From assembly GCF_900156435.1 (NCBI RefSeq), contig NZ_FTPQ01000001.1:496001-560000 (forward strand): DNA of 64,000 nt, in the 5' to 3' direction. This DNA is from Microbacterium sp. RU1D (GTDB taxonomy: Bacteria > Actinomycetota > Actinomycetes > Actinomycetales > Microbacteriaceae). Numbering within the stretch: position 1 is the stretch's first letter; the number at the start of each line of letters is the position of its first letter. The notes under the pieces were generated by a model. The model searched no databases. It was not told where the DNA came from and worked only from the letters and a program-made list of their open reading frames with translations. A program made the position numbers and the translations under genes. Shown here piece by piece: positions 1 to 9,379 of this stretch.

Positions 1-60
1 CGCGCAGCCGGTGAGCAAGGCCGCCGCGAAGATGGTGGCAACGAGGGCTGCTCTTTTCAT
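1..60 (-). CDS. lipoprotein, N-terminal fragment (cut by window edge)
   Basis: Only the first 20 codons lie in the window. They read MKRAALVATIFAAALLTGCA: two positive charges, a hydrophobic stretch and an LTGC lipobox, so the protein should be exported, lipid-modified on Cys19 and anchored outside the membrane. The ATG overlaps the TGA of the upstream hydrolase gene (ATGA), so it is translationally coupled to it and to the WXG100 gene before that. The mature domain is outside the window, so its function cannot be named. Possible roles are a partner or an immunity protein for the hydrolase. Confidence 0.8.
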   Translation of the reverse strand, partial: MKRAALVATIFAAALLTGCA

Positions 61-1832
61 CGGTGTAATTTCCTCATCTCGGCCTCCACGCGCCATCTGA
101 ACCTGTCTTCGGGCGTTCCGACCTCGGGGAGCTCTGAGCCTCGACCCACGGAAATCATCGCCGTGCTCTTCAACGCAGACGAGTTGAAGTCCAGGTAGCT
201 TGCCTTTCCGTCTCCGACCGCGAATGGCCCGTGCATCCCCACCGCCAGCGTCTTGTCCCCATCAACGACGACCTGTTCAGAACTGAAAGGGCGCGCGCCG
301 AAGTCCGGCGAGGTGGGATCCGCCCGGGAAGATAACCCCTGGCCGACAGGCGCCCAACCGTCCTTCGTCGACTGAGAGGCGTAAACCTCTCCGGCGGGGA
401 CGCGAAGATCCGTCACATTGCTCACCTGGTCAGAGACGCCGGCGGAACCGAGCAGCACGAGGTGTTCCACTGGCGCCCTCTCCACGGCGAGAGTTGCTAC
501 ATCGGTTCCGTACGAGTGCGCGATCACCGACAAGTCGGCCGGTTCGCCATTCGCAGCATGCCCTGCGGTTATTGACTGCAAATCGCCTGCAAGCGAACGA
601 GACCCTACTGCTGCGCGCTCATCGATCATGACCTCGGTGGCATTGAATAATGGCTCAGGCATTGGCGGGTGGTAACCGATCCATGCGATAACGCCCACGT
701 CGCTGAGCGGAAGAGACCCCGTTTGTGCTTCGGCTACCCGCAGCTTTCCAGCTGCGAACACGTACTGCTCCAGGCTGTTCTCGACAGTTGTTCCCATGCC
801 CGGCACGATCACGCTCACATGGCGCGCTCGATCCAAATCGCCCACCGCCACCTGCGCCAACGGCGGATGATCCAGCACCAACGAAACGAGCGTGTTGCCG
901 CTCGACGCCCTCTCCACCGCCTCCAACGCCCGCACCTGATCCGACTCGCCCGATCCGATGTGCCGCGCCACCTCGAGCGCTTCCGCGAGCACGATGCGGT
1001 TCGCACGGTCGCGCGCGGCGTATGCCACTCCGCCGAGATTTCCGATGACCCCCGGAGCCTCGGCGATGAGCACGTCCTGCTGCTCAGCGCTCAGTCGCCG
1101 CCACCACGGCGCCACTTCCTCCGGCGTCGTCTGATTCAAGCGGGTGATGAGGTCGGGGCGTGCCCGCAGCAATGCCGTGAGAGCACGCGCATCAAGAGAC
1201 TGCATCACGGCGAGCACGCTCTCCGCGGTGACGGACGTGGCGCCCAGCCCGGCCCCCACGGACGCCCAGACGTCGCCTCGCGCCCGCACCTTCTCGACCG
1301 CCGTGCGCACGGCCTGTGCGGCGATCGAGCCGGCGGTCGCCACGTCGGCGCGGGCGTCGGCAAGCATGGCCTCGGCGCGCGCACGCGCCTCCGCCCGCGT
1401 CAAGGGGACCGCACCCTGGTGTCGCGGGTCGGTGACGAACACCGGCCATCCGTTCGCGAATGAGGTGAACGTTCCGGCTGCCGCCGTGGCATCCTCGGGG
1501 AGGGTCGCCGCGTAGCTCCACGCCTCGATCGCAGCCGCCGCCAGACCCTGTGCCCGTCGGAGCGCGAGAGCGTACGTCCGCATCGGTTCGACGACCGTCG
1601 CCGCGCCCTGACCGATCTCGATCCACCGCTGCGCGACGGCTGTCATTCGCGCCGAGTAGGCATCGGCTCCCTCGCCCGTCCAGCCCTCGATCTCGCGCCG
1701 TCGACGGAGGTCGTCTCCCACCTCGTCGGCGACTTTCCCTCGCCGCTGCGTGAGGTGTGAGACCTCGTATGCAGCCTCGACGGACCCCGGTACGAGCTGT
1801 TCGGCGAACGATGCCGAACCGAGCCCGGTCAC
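57..1832 (-). CDS. WXG-domain alpha/beta hydrolase (DUF1023 type), probable type VII secretion substrate
   Basis: A 591-residue protein starting at a GTG that overlaps the stop of the WXG100 gene (GTGA). An open frame continues upstream, but that part is antisense-like and lies under the WXG100 gene. Residues 1 to about 110 are a helical WXG-like region with W51-T-G. A middle stretch carries the Trp-rich PWWRRLS and IGNLGGV motifs typical of DUF1023 proteins. From about residue 335 an alpha/beta hydrolase fold begins (VIVPGMGTTVENSL), with the nucleophile motif AHSYGT at S440 and a likely catalytic His in GMHGPF near residue 534. The substrate is unknown; esters or lipids of the envelope are plausible. 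The order WXG100, WXG-hydrolase, lipoprotein suggests one secreted unit. It could be a toxin or an envelope enzyme. Confidence 0.8.
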   Translation of the reverse strand: MTGLGSASFAEQLVPGSVEAAYEVSHLTQRRGKVADEVGDDLRRRREIEGWTGEGADAYSARMTAVAQRWIEIGQGAATVVEPMRTYALALRRAQGLAAAAIEAWSYAATLPEDATAAAGTFTSFANGWPVFVTDPRHQGAVPLTRAEARARAEAMLADARADVATAGSIAAQAVRTAVEKVRARGDVWASVGAGLGATSVTAESVLAVMQSLDARALTALLRARPDLITRLNQTTPEEVAPWWRRLSAEQQDVLIAEAPGVIGNLGGVAYAARDRANRIVLAEALEVARHIGSGESDQVRALEAVERASSGNTLVSLVLDHPPLAQVAVGDLDRARHVSVIVPGMGTTVENSLEQYVFAAGKLRVAEAQTGSLPLSDVGVIAWIGYHPPMPEPLFNATEVMIDERAAVGSRSLAGDLQSITAGHAANGEPADLSVIAHSYGTDVATLAVERAPVEHLVLLGSAGVSDQVSNVTDLRVPAGEVYASQSTKDGWAPVGQGLSSRADPTSPDFGARPFSSEQVVVDGDKTLAVGMHGPFAVGDGKASYLDFNSSALKSTAMISVGRGSELPEVGTPEDRFRWRVEAEMRKLHR

Positions 1833-2119
1833 GAACGCCGCCCCAGCGCCCTGACGGTCGCGTCGGCGGCATCCTCCGCCCGCTCGTAGAAGCCGGCCGA
1901 CTCTCGGAGCCCGGATGCGACATCGTCGGTCTGCACGATTGCCTCCGTCCACCCGCCCGTCATCGCCTGCATGAGGTCGGTCACGGCCGTGCCGAGTTCG
2001 CGATGACCCAGGTCGTGCGCATCGGCGACGGCCGTCTCGGCCTCAGCACGGTGGACCGTCGCGTCGACGCCGCCCGCCGCGCGACGGAGGTTGTCCGGGG
2101 TCACCGTGAAGCTCCGCAT
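1829..2119 (-). CDS. WXG100-family small protein (type VII secretion)
   Basis: 96 residues, the usual size of a WXG100 helical hairpin. It begins MRSFTVTPDNLRRAAGGVD and has a central GGWTEAI turn, predicted helix-turn-helix with no signal peptide. Its ATG sits 6 nt after a TACGTT -10 box, so the mRNA is probably leaderless. The stop overlaps the GTG of the WXG-hydrolase gene by 4 nt. Known WXG100 proteins pair with LXG or hydrolase partners and leave the cell through EccC-type machinery, but no eccB, eccC, eccD or mycosin gene is present in this window. Family assignment is by size and motif; the exact partner is inferred. Confidence 0.7.
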   Translation of the reverse strand: MRSFTVTPDNLRRAAGGVDATVHRAEAETAVADAHDLGHRELGTAVTDLMQAMTGGWTEAIVQTDDVASGLRESAGFYERAEDAADATVRALGRRS

Positions 2120-2131
2120 TCCGGCAACGTA
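2120..2131 (-). promoter_or_regulatory. -10 box of WXG100 gene, leaderless spacing
   Basis: TACGTT (2131 to 2126 on the minus strand) is followed by 6 nt and then the ATG at 2119. Same geometry as the other leaderless promoters in this window. Confidence 0.5.
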
Positions 2132-2382
2132 CTGAGATCGACGCGGCGAGCGCGGCGGTTGTCCACAGGCTCACCCGCCTGATGACCCACCTTCGCCTGG
2201 CTCGGCGCTGACTCGGGTTGGGCGTGGTCCCGTCGGTATCGCGCGCGGCCGCACCCGACGATCGGTCAGCTACCGCCGCCCACGCGCCCGACATCACGCC
2301 ACGGAACCATCCGCCCGAGGCAGGGAGCGTCGGGGAGTCCGCACAGCCCGTCTGAGGCGACCGGCCGGATGCCTGGGGACCG

Positions 2383-3267
2383 TCAGTGGCCGAACACCAA
2401 CGCCGCGACGCCTCCGACGATCATCACCGCGAACACCACACCGAGGTACAGGGCGACGCGGCGGCCGTTGACGCGGGACCCCCTCGGCTGCATCGGCGCC
2501 GGGGAGGACGGGACCGACGCGGCGGACGGCGTCGAGGCCGGAATCGAGGAGACGGGCGCCTCAGCAACCGCGGAGCGGTCGACGGGAGGGGCTGTCGTTG
2601 TCGCGGGCATCGGAGAACCGGCCGGATACACCTCGCGGACGCGCGCCACGAAGAGCTCGGTGGTGCGCAGAACGTGCTCCCACGAGGCGGCATCGTCGTT
2701 CGCCAGCGAGCGGGGCGCGTAGAGGAACAACCACTGTCCGCTCAGTTCCGCGTCCAGGGGATACGTCGGGTGACCGAGGGCCCCGACGATGGCGGGCGTC
2801 AGAAGAGCTGCGACGGCCTGCTCGGAGCCGGGGGCCGCCTCCACGCGCATCCCTTGTCGACTCTCGTCGACGACCGCGCCGGCCGGCGTAGCCGGCAGGG
2901 CACTGCGGGCGTGGATGCTCTCCGCTTCGACGGTGACCGACGGCACGATGACGCCGAGGTCGACGGCGACATAGCCCCATTGCTGAGTGAACTGGTTTCC
3001 GACGGCGATCTCCGTGTAGAAGCTGTCGCCGATCTCGATCGAAGGGTCGCCGGGAATGCGGACGATGTTCACCGCCCGCTGCGAGAAGCGGGGCTTTCCG
3101 TCGGTTTCCCGGAACACCACGCCCGGCAGCTGCTGACCGACGGCGTGAGTGAAGTACTGCCACCCGTTCGCAGACGCCAGAGAGGAGACGGCATGCGCCG
3201 TCGGGTTCGTTCGTGCCGGGGGAGCGCTCGGGTGCGTCAGCGCGGAGAAATCGATGTCGGAAAGCAC
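2383..3267 (-). CDS. hypothetical protein with C-terminal membrane anchor, type VII neighbourhood
   Basis: 294 residues from a GTG preceded by CAGAAT at 6 nt spacing; the longer open frame upstream has no such signal. The first 200 or so residues form a soluble globular domain without a signal peptide. Then comes a Pro/Ser/Thr/Ala-rich linker (about 205-265) and a single hydrophobic segment near the C-terminus (VALYLGVVFAVMIVGGVAALVFGH), so it looks tail-anchored with the domain in the cytoplasm. I do not recognise the family. It sits between two type VII-style gene sets and is divergent from the YbaB-like gene, so a role as an accessory or chaperone of that system is possible but unproven. 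Confidence 0.7.
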   Translation of the reverse strand: MLSDIDFSALTHPSAPPARTNPTAHAVSSLASANGWQYFTHAVGQQLPGVVFRETDGKPRFSQRAVNIVRIPGDPSIEIGDSFYTEIAVGNQFTQQWGYVAVDLGVIVPSVTVEAESIHARSALPATPAGAVVDESRQGMRVEAAPGSEQAVAALLTPAIVGALGHPTYPLDAELSGQWLFLYAPRSLANDDAASWEHVLRTTELFVARVREVYPAGSPMPATTTAPPVDRSAVAEAPVSSIPASTPSAASVPSSPAPMQPRGSRVNGRRVALYLGVVFAVMIVGGVAALVFGH

Positions 3268-3279
3268 GTGGTCATTCTG
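3268..3279 (-). promoter_or_regulatory. -10 box of 294-aa gene, leaderless spacing
   Basis: CAGAAT at 3279-3274 on the minus strand, then 6 nt, then GTG at 3267. Supports the chosen start. Confidence 0.4.
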
Positions 3280-3366
3280 CCGGTCGCTTCCGAGGGGAGC
3301 CGAGGGCTGACACCTCGCGCCGGAAATCCCTAGGGTGTACGAGCACGACATTCAAGGGAGGGCTGA

Positions 3367-3759
3367 ATGACGGAATCAACGGATGTGCGCGACGCGCTGC
3401 GCAAGCTCGACGAGCAGGTGGCCATGAGCCAGCAACGGGCACAGCAGATGCAGACTCTGGCATCGGACATCGAGGCGATCCGCGTCGAGGTCACGTCTCC
3501 GGGAGGAGAGATGACGGTCCACGTGGATGCCAACGGGCGCCTGGTCGACATCGATGTGACGACGCGGGCGCTGGCGCTCGACCCTCCGCGGGTGCGCTCG
3601 TTGCTCCTCGATGCGCTGGCCGACGGGTACGAGGAGGCGTCTCGCCGCAGTGTCGCCCTCGCCGCGGCCGCCTTCGGACCCGACGCACCGACGGTGGCCG
3701 GTCTGCAGGAGAACGCCGAGCGCTACCGCCCCCGCATAACCAAGGAGGATGAGGAGTGA
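3367..3759 (+). CDS. YbaB/EbfC-family protein (EspL-like)
   Basis: 130 residues: a charged N-terminal helix (about 5-40) followed by a beta-rich core (VEVTSPGGEMTVHVDANGRLVDIDVTTRAL), the layout of YbaB/EbfC nucleoid-associated proteins and of the EspL proteins in mycobacterial ESX loci. A good ribosome site (GGGAGG) lies just upstream of the ATG, and a TAGGGT box at 3332-3337 is a likely -10. The stop overlaps the next start (GTGA at 3756-3759), so it leads a three-gene operon. Likely cytoplasmic; DNA binding or chaperoning of a secretion substrate is inferred from the family. Confidence 0.7.
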   Translation: MTESTDVRDALRKLDEQVAMSQQRAQQMQTLASDIEAIRVEVTSPGGEMTVHVDANGRLVDIDVTTRALALDPPRVRSLLLDALADGYEEASRRSVALAAAAFGPDAPTVAGLQENAERYRPRITKEDEE

Positions 3760-4091
3760 GCAGCGACCGCATCCAGGTCGATCCGGACCTCCTGCGTCAG
3801 CACGCGCAGAAGATCACCGCACTCTCCCACGATGTCGGTCAGGCAACCTCCGCCGCCGCGCATGTCGCGCTCGGGGGACGGGCATTCGGCGTCATGTGTT
3901 CCTTCGCCGCCGCCCCGACCACGCTCCTGGGTCTCGGCGCCGTCGGGGCCGTCTCCGCCGTCGAGCGAGCGCTGGCTCGCGCAGCATCCGCCGCGATGCA
4001 GATGGCCGACGACTTCGAGAATCTCGAGAACAGGTACGTGCAGGAGCTCGAGACGCTCCGCGCCGAGATCGATGGCGGGGTGTACGTATGA
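3756..4091 (+). CDS. EspC-like type VII secretion-associated protein
   Basis: 111 residues, starting GTG inside the stop of the YbaB-like gene. The N-terminus IQVDPDLLRQHAQKITAL matches the style of the EspC (excreted virulence factor EspC) family. A Gly/Ala-rich middle and a long amphipathic C-terminal helix (ALARAASAAMQMADDFENLENRYVQ) follow. There is no signal peptide, as expected for a type VII substrate. It overlaps the next gene by ATGA. Its partner is probably the 253-residue protein encoded immediately downstream. Confidence 0.65.
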   Translation: MSSDRIQVDPDLLRQHAQKITALSHDVGQATSAAAHVALGGRAFGVMCSFAAAPTTLLGLGAVGAVSAVERALARAASAAMQMADDFENLENRYVQELETLRAEIDGGVYV

Positions 4092-4849
4092 GTGACACGA
4101 ACTCGCTCATCGCGCCGCCGACGGAGGGGAGCCTCGCCGACGGCCTCGGACCGTTCGAAGACGGCTCGTCGCTCGTCACGTCCATCGCGGGTGGCGACTG
4201 GATCGGTGCTTCGCTCGCGGGCGGGTCGATCGCCGTGTCGGGAATCGACGCCGTGGTGAACCCGATCGCCACACTCGTCTCGCTGGGCGTCGGCTGGCTG
4301 CTGGAGCACATGTGGCCGCTGAACGACTGGCTCGACGAGCTGACCGGTGACCATCACGAGGTGGCCGGATTCGCGCAGACCTGGCAGAACGTCTCGGGTC
4401 GACTCGGCGACAGCGCCGGCTCGCTTTCACGGGCGACGGGTGACCTCGCCGACTTCGACGGCGCCGCGGCCGACGCCTATCGCGCGCTGCTGACCACGCT
4501 GACCACGTCGCTGCAGCGATGCGCCGAACTGTGCGCCGGCCTGGGTATCGCCGCCGACCTGCTCGCCGGCATCGTCAAAGCGGTGCACGATGTGGTTCGG
4601 GATGTCATTGCCGATCTCGTCGGCTTCGTCGTCCAGAGCCTGGCTCTCGCCGCCGGCACGCTCGGTGCGGCGACCCCCGCGATCGCCGCACAGCTCGCCA
4701 TCAAATCCGCGCGGTGGACGTCGCTCCTGTCCACTTTCGTCCGCGAGCTCGTCACCTCCGCCGGTACGTACGTCGACCTCGCCAAGACCATCAAGGAATT
4801 CATCGAAGGCGCTGCGGCCGCCACCGACGACCGTGTGGCGGCCGCCTGA
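4088..4849 (+). CDS. helical WXG-superfamily-like protein, probable type VII substrate
   Basis: 253 residues from an ATG overlapping the previous stop; an upstream in-frame extension is antisense-like and is excluded. It has a hydrophobic Gly/Ala-rich region near 30-80 containing WLLEHMWPLNDWLDELTGD, then long helices including the WQNVSGRLGDSAGSLSRATGDLADFDGAAADAYRALL segment, which resembles PPE/EspA-type WXG helical bundles. A hydrophobic stretch lies around 160-200. It is last in the operon. Function unknown; secretion through a type VII apparatus encoded elsewhere is inferred from context. Confidence 0.6.
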   Translation: MSDTNSLIAPPTEGSLADGLGPFEDGSSLVTSIAGGDWIGASLAGGSIAVSGIDAVVNPIATLVSLGVGWLLEHMWPLNDWLDELTGDHHEVAGFAQTWQNVSGRLGDSAGSLSRATGDLADFDGAAADAYRALLTTLTTSLQRCAELCAGLGIAADLLAGIVKAVHDVVRDVIADLVGFVVQSLALAAGTLGAATPAIAAQLAIKSARWTSLLSTFVRELVTSAGTYVDLAKTIKEFIEGAAAATDDRVAAA

Positions 4850-4901
4850 CCGAGGCAATTCCCCGATCAGGCGTCCTCACCCTGTCAGACGCGCTCCTGA
4901 C

Positions 4902-5297
4902 TCAGTGCGCGCGCGTCTTCGTGACCCCGAACGCCACCGCCTCTTCCTCCGTCAGCATCCGCGACCGGATGAGGAACCGCATCCCCGTCGGCCCCTCGAC
5001 CGAGAACCCGGCTCCGCGCCCGGGCACGACGTCGATGGTCAGGTGGGTGAACTTCCAGTACTCGAACTGCGACTCCGACATGTAGACCTCGATCGGATCA
5101 TCGAGACCGACGTCGATGTCACCGAGGTGCACGTCGCTGGGGCCGGTGAGGAACATCCCCACCGGGTAGCACATGGGGGAGCTGCCGTCGCAGCAGCCGC
5201 CCGACTGGTGAAACATCAGAGGTCCGTGCTTCGCCGTGAGTTCGCGCAGGAGCGCGGCGGCGGCATCCGTCACGTCCACGCGGGAGAGTTCTGGCAT
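4902..5297 (-). CDS. DUF779 protein associated with aldehyde dehydrogenase
   Basis: 131 residues. The ATG at 5297 has a good GGAGAAG ribosome site; the open frame upstream of it is not coding. The Cys-rich motif QSGGCCDGSSPMC (C35, C36, C43) and the acidic middle part are characteristic of DUF779, a short family regularly found beside ExaC-type acetaldehyde dehydrogenases. Metal binding by the cysteines is plausible but not established. The gene follows the dehydrogenase on the same strand, but a strong hairpin separates them and two direct repeats sit in its own upstream region, so it is probably transcribed from its own promoter. Confidence 0.8.
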   Translation of the reverse strand: MPELSRVDVTDAAAALLRELTAKHGPLMFHQSGGCCDGSSPMCYPVGMFLTGPSDVHLGDIDVGLDDPIEVYMSESQFEYWKFTHLTIDVVPGRGAGFSVEGPTGMRFLIRSRMLTEEEAVAFGVTKTRAH

Positions 5298-5323
5298 CCG
5301 TTCTTCTCCTTCCACAGAAGCGC

Positions 5324-5413
5324 GTCCCACCTTGCGCAGGAACTCGACGCTCGATCCGCACCGAGCGGGACGCGCCAAGGCCGCTGTCCCGAGGCGTGTC
5401 CCACTTTGCCCAG
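5324..5413 (-). promoter_or_regulatory. paired direct repeats upstream of the DUF779 gene
   Basis: GTCCCACCTTGCGCAG (5324-5339) and GTCCCACTTTGCCCAG (5398-5413) match at 14 of 16 positions. They are 74 bp apart, close to seven DNA turns. An imperfect palindrome, CGTGCAACGTGCACG, lies nearby around 5421-5435. These are candidate sites for the GAF-domain regulator encoded 3 kb away, or for another activator. Confidence 0.4.
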
Positions 5414-5487
5414 AACAGTCGTGCAACGTGCACGAGTGGGAACATCTCTTGCCGCACTCGCGGGGGTGCAGCACCGACCGAACGGGT

Positions 5488-5515
5488 GTGACCCCCGGAC
5501 GAACCCGGGGGTCAC
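5488..5515 (-). terminator. hairpin downstream of the aldehyde dehydrogenase
   Basis: GTGACCCCCGG pairs with CCGGGGGTCAC around a short loop: an 11-bp perfect GC-rich stem. A second stem (CCGGGGCC with GGCCCCGG, 5521-5545) lies just before it. There is no clear U-tract, as is common in actinobacteria. Confidence 0.55.
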
Positions 5516-5553
5516 GAGAGCCGGGGCCACCCGCCGCGGCCCCGGTTCACCGA

Positions 5554-7104
<1,551 letters not shown>

Positions 7105-7406
7105 GCGTGTCTCCTTCGACGGTCATGAGTCGCCGCGACGGCTTCGGGCGGCGATGCGCCGACGGTACGCCGGGGGAGGTTGCATCGGGTTGCACGGGGT
7201 CGGGCAGGCGCGCGGGGCTGGCGAGCGCCGAGATCACGCGCTTTTCACGAGATGGCCCATCGTTCCGCGCAAAGGAGGTGATCTCGGCAACAGCGCATGA
7301 TCTCGCCGGCGCAGCGGTCACCCCGCGTCGAGCCACCCGAGCCCACGGCCTCTCGTAGCGCGCGGGCGACGCGACCGAATACGGCCGGCATCCCGCCCGC
7401 ACAATC
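7105..7406. other. intergenic region with tandem and inverted repeats
   Basis: No coding signal. It holds the promoter region of the aldehyde dehydrogenase. Two GGTTGCA copies lie at 7178-7184 and 7188-7194 (one helical turn apart). An 11-bp inverted repeat, GCCGAGATCAC (7227-7237) and GTGATCTCGGC (7278-7288), is separated by 40 nt and looks like a REP-type or operator element. Confidence 0.5.
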
Positions 7407-7442
7407 GACGGATGCCACGACCCCGAGGCCGTGGCATCCGTC
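7407..7442 (-). terminator. 13-bp hairpin after the 174-aa gene
   Basis: GACGGATGCCACG (7407-7419) pairs perfectly with CGTGGCATCCGTC (7430-7442) around a 10-nt loop, just downstream of the stop at 7491. The stem contains the 7-mer GGATGCC that is enriched throughout this window. Confidence 0.6.
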
Positions 7443-7490
7443 ACCGTCCAGGGCCGGACGGGCGCCCCACGCCGTCGGCGAATCGCCCGC

Positions 7491-8015
7491 TCAGGCGTCG
7501 GCGTCGGCCAGCACCGAGCGCAGCGGAGGCACGTTGACCTCGTGCAGGTCGACGTCGTCGAGACGCTCGATGCTCTGCACGCGGGGGGCGATCGCGCGGT
7601 CATCGGCGACGATCCAGCTGCCGACGAGCAGGAAGCGGTCGTTGCCCGCCGTGATGGGCCCGGTGAGCGCGAAGGTCTGGTGGGTGGGCGTGAGGAAGGT
7701 CACGCGCACGGGAGTGCCGTGGGGGAGCGTGGACGGGTCGACGACGTCGGCCTCGAGCGCGGGCTGCGGTGCCTTGATACCGAGGTCGATGCGTTGGATC
7801 TCGGAGCTCGTGGCCAGGATGACGTCGCCCACGAGCGGCTGACCGCCGACGCCGATGCGCACCGTGCCCTCGAGGGCGTAGAGCCCGTACCGCGGCGAAC
7901 GGACGATGACGCGGGCGACGTCGCCCGCCTTCACCTCGGCGAGCGCTTCGCGGATGCGCCCCACATCGCGACGGGCGCGGGCTGCCGAGAAGATGTCGAG
8001 CGCTTTTTCGTCCAT
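7491..8015 (-). CDS. hypothetical cytoplasmic protein (174 aa)
   Basis: 174 residues, MDEKALDIFSAARARRDVGRIREAL onward, without signal peptide or membrane segment. The start is supported by TACAGT placed 6 nt before the ATG, indicating a leaderless mRNA. The sequence is rich in beta-prone stretches (VARVIVRSPRYGLYALEGTVRIG, VRVTFLTPTHQTFALTGPI), suggesting a small beta-barrel fold. I do not recognise a family. It lies between the dehydrogenase and its regulator, but its own promoter and terminator suggest independent expression. Confidence 0.7.
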   Translation of the reverse strand: MDEKALDIFSAARARRDVGRIREALAEVKAGDVARVIVRSPRYGLYALEGTVRIGVGGQPLVGDVILATSSEIQRIDLGIKAPQPALEADVVDPSTLPHGTPVRVTFLTPTHQTFALTGPITAGNDRFLLVGSWIVADDRAIAPRVQSIERLDDVDLHEVNVPPLRSVLADADA

Positions 8016-8027
8016 ATGTTCACTGTA
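8016..8027 (-). promoter_or_regulatory. -10 box of 174-aa gene, leaderless spacing
   Basis: TACAGT at 8027-8022 on the minus strand, 6 nt before the ATG at 8015. Confidence 0.5.
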
Positions 8028-8092
8028 ACCACGGCCTCCGACATCGGGCATACGCACGGCGCGTCGCCTGTGGATCAGCGGAACCGCCCGCT

Positions 8093-9379
8093 TCAGGCGC
8101 TCTCGAGCCGCTCTATTCGTGCGACCAGGCCAGCGCGCTTCGGGGAGCGCGGCGGCAGCATCGACAGGCACAGGCGCAGCACCTCGTCGTCGTCGCGGCC
8201 GTCGATGGTGTCGGCGTAGGCGAGCAGCACGTCGACGCCCGCCTCGGCGATCAACGCCTCGCGCAGGGCTGAGCGCACTGACTCGCGCACCTCGACGACC
8301 CCCGGCGCATCGGACTCGGGCAGCACCGGCCCCGGGTAGGCGGCGAGGGCCACCCGGTGCGCCCCGCGATCGAGCAACGAAAGCACGTGCTGCGCGTCGG
8401 TCTCCAGGCCCTCGGGGAGACGGTAAGGACGGGATGCCGGCACTAATCGCGGCGCGACGGGGACAAGCGCCCGGCGCAGGCGCACCATCTCGGGCCGCAG
8501 GGTCTCGACGGCCGCGTGGCCGTACACGGCCTCGCTCAACCCCTCGGCCGACAGTCCCTCACGGTGCACCGCCAGGAGGAGCAGGATCTCGGCGTGGCGC
8601 GCGCTCAATTCGAGCGTCGCCCCGCCCGCTTCGAGCATCGCCCGGTCGCGGCCGAGGATGCGCAGCAACGCCCGCGACGGAGCGGAGCGTTTCAGGGGAG
8701 GAGCCTGCTGAGCGCGCAGCCGGGCGACGAGCAGTTCGCTCTCGATCGCCCGCGCGGTGGCATCCACGAGCAGCTGCGCCTGAGGGGTGACGGCCTCGGG
8801 CCCTCCCGTGACGTCGATCACGCCCAATAACCGGCGCGTCTCGGGGTCATGGACGGGCGCCGCGGTGCACGACCACGGCTGAACGAGGCGGTTGAAGTGC
8901 TCGGCGCCGCGGATCTGCACCGACCGATCGAGAGTCAGAGCCGTCCCCGGGGCCGAGGTACCGACGGCATCCTCCGCCCAGTTCGCCCCCGCGACGAAAC
9001 CCATGTCGCCCGTCAGCGACCGGATGTGACGGTCGCCCTCGACCCACAGCAGGCGCCCGGCCGCGTCGCCCACGGCGACGACGACGCCGGACTCCTCGGC
9101 GGTGCCGGGCAGCAGCAGCGCACGGACCATATCCATCACTCCCGCGAGCGGGTGAGCGCGGCGGTACGCCTCGAGCTCGTGCGTCGCGAACTCCAGGCTG
9201 GGAAGTCCCTCCGGCCCGACGAGGGATGCCAGCGACCGCCGCCAGGATTCCTGCACGAGGGGCCGCACGTCCGCCAGCCTGCGATCCTCGTTGCCGGCGA
9301 GGAGTTCGTCGTGGGCGCGCGCGATCAGCAACCCCGACGTCTCGGGGGAGATCGCGAGACGCGACCAGGGTGAAGGCAC
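8093..9379 (-). CDS. GAF-domain transcriptional regulator of alcohol/aldehyde metabolism
   Basis: 428 residues from a GTG with a GGGAG site; the longer open frame upstream is antisense to the alcohol dehydrogenase. The N-terminus has the AcoR-like signature LVQESWRRSL (about 41-50). A GAF-type sensory domain follows (about 75-215: GVVVAVGDAAGRLLWVEGD, GTSAPGTAL, LLGVIDVTGG). The C-terminal part (about 255-320) looks like a winged-helix DNA-binding domain (LSARHAEILLLLAVHREGLSAEGLSEAVYG), then an alpha-helical tail. There is no AAA+ sigma-54 domain. It is divergent from the zinc alcohol dehydrogenase and near the aldehyde dehydrogenase, so it most likely senses a substrate and controls both. 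Confidence 0.8.
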   Translation of the reverse strand: MPSPWSRLAISPETSGLLIARAHDELLAGNEDRRLADVRPLVQESWRRSLASLVGPEGLPSLEFATHELEAYRRAHPLAGVMDMVRALLLPGTAEESGVVVAVGDAAGRLLWVEGDRHIRSLTGDMGFVAGANWAEDAVGTSAPGTALTLDRSVQIRGAEHFNRLVQPWSCTAAPVHDPETRRLLGVIDVTGGPEAVTPQAQLLVDATARAIESELLVARLRAQQAPPLKRSAPSRALLRILGRDRAMLEAGGATLELSARHAEILLLLAVHREGLSAEGLSEAVYGHAAVETLRPEMVRLRRALVPVAPRLVPASRPYRLPEGLETDAQHVLSLLDRGAHRVALAAYPGPVLPESDAPGVVEVRESVRSALREALIAEAGVDVLLAYADTIDGRDDDEVLRLCLSMLPPRSPKRAGLVARIERLESA

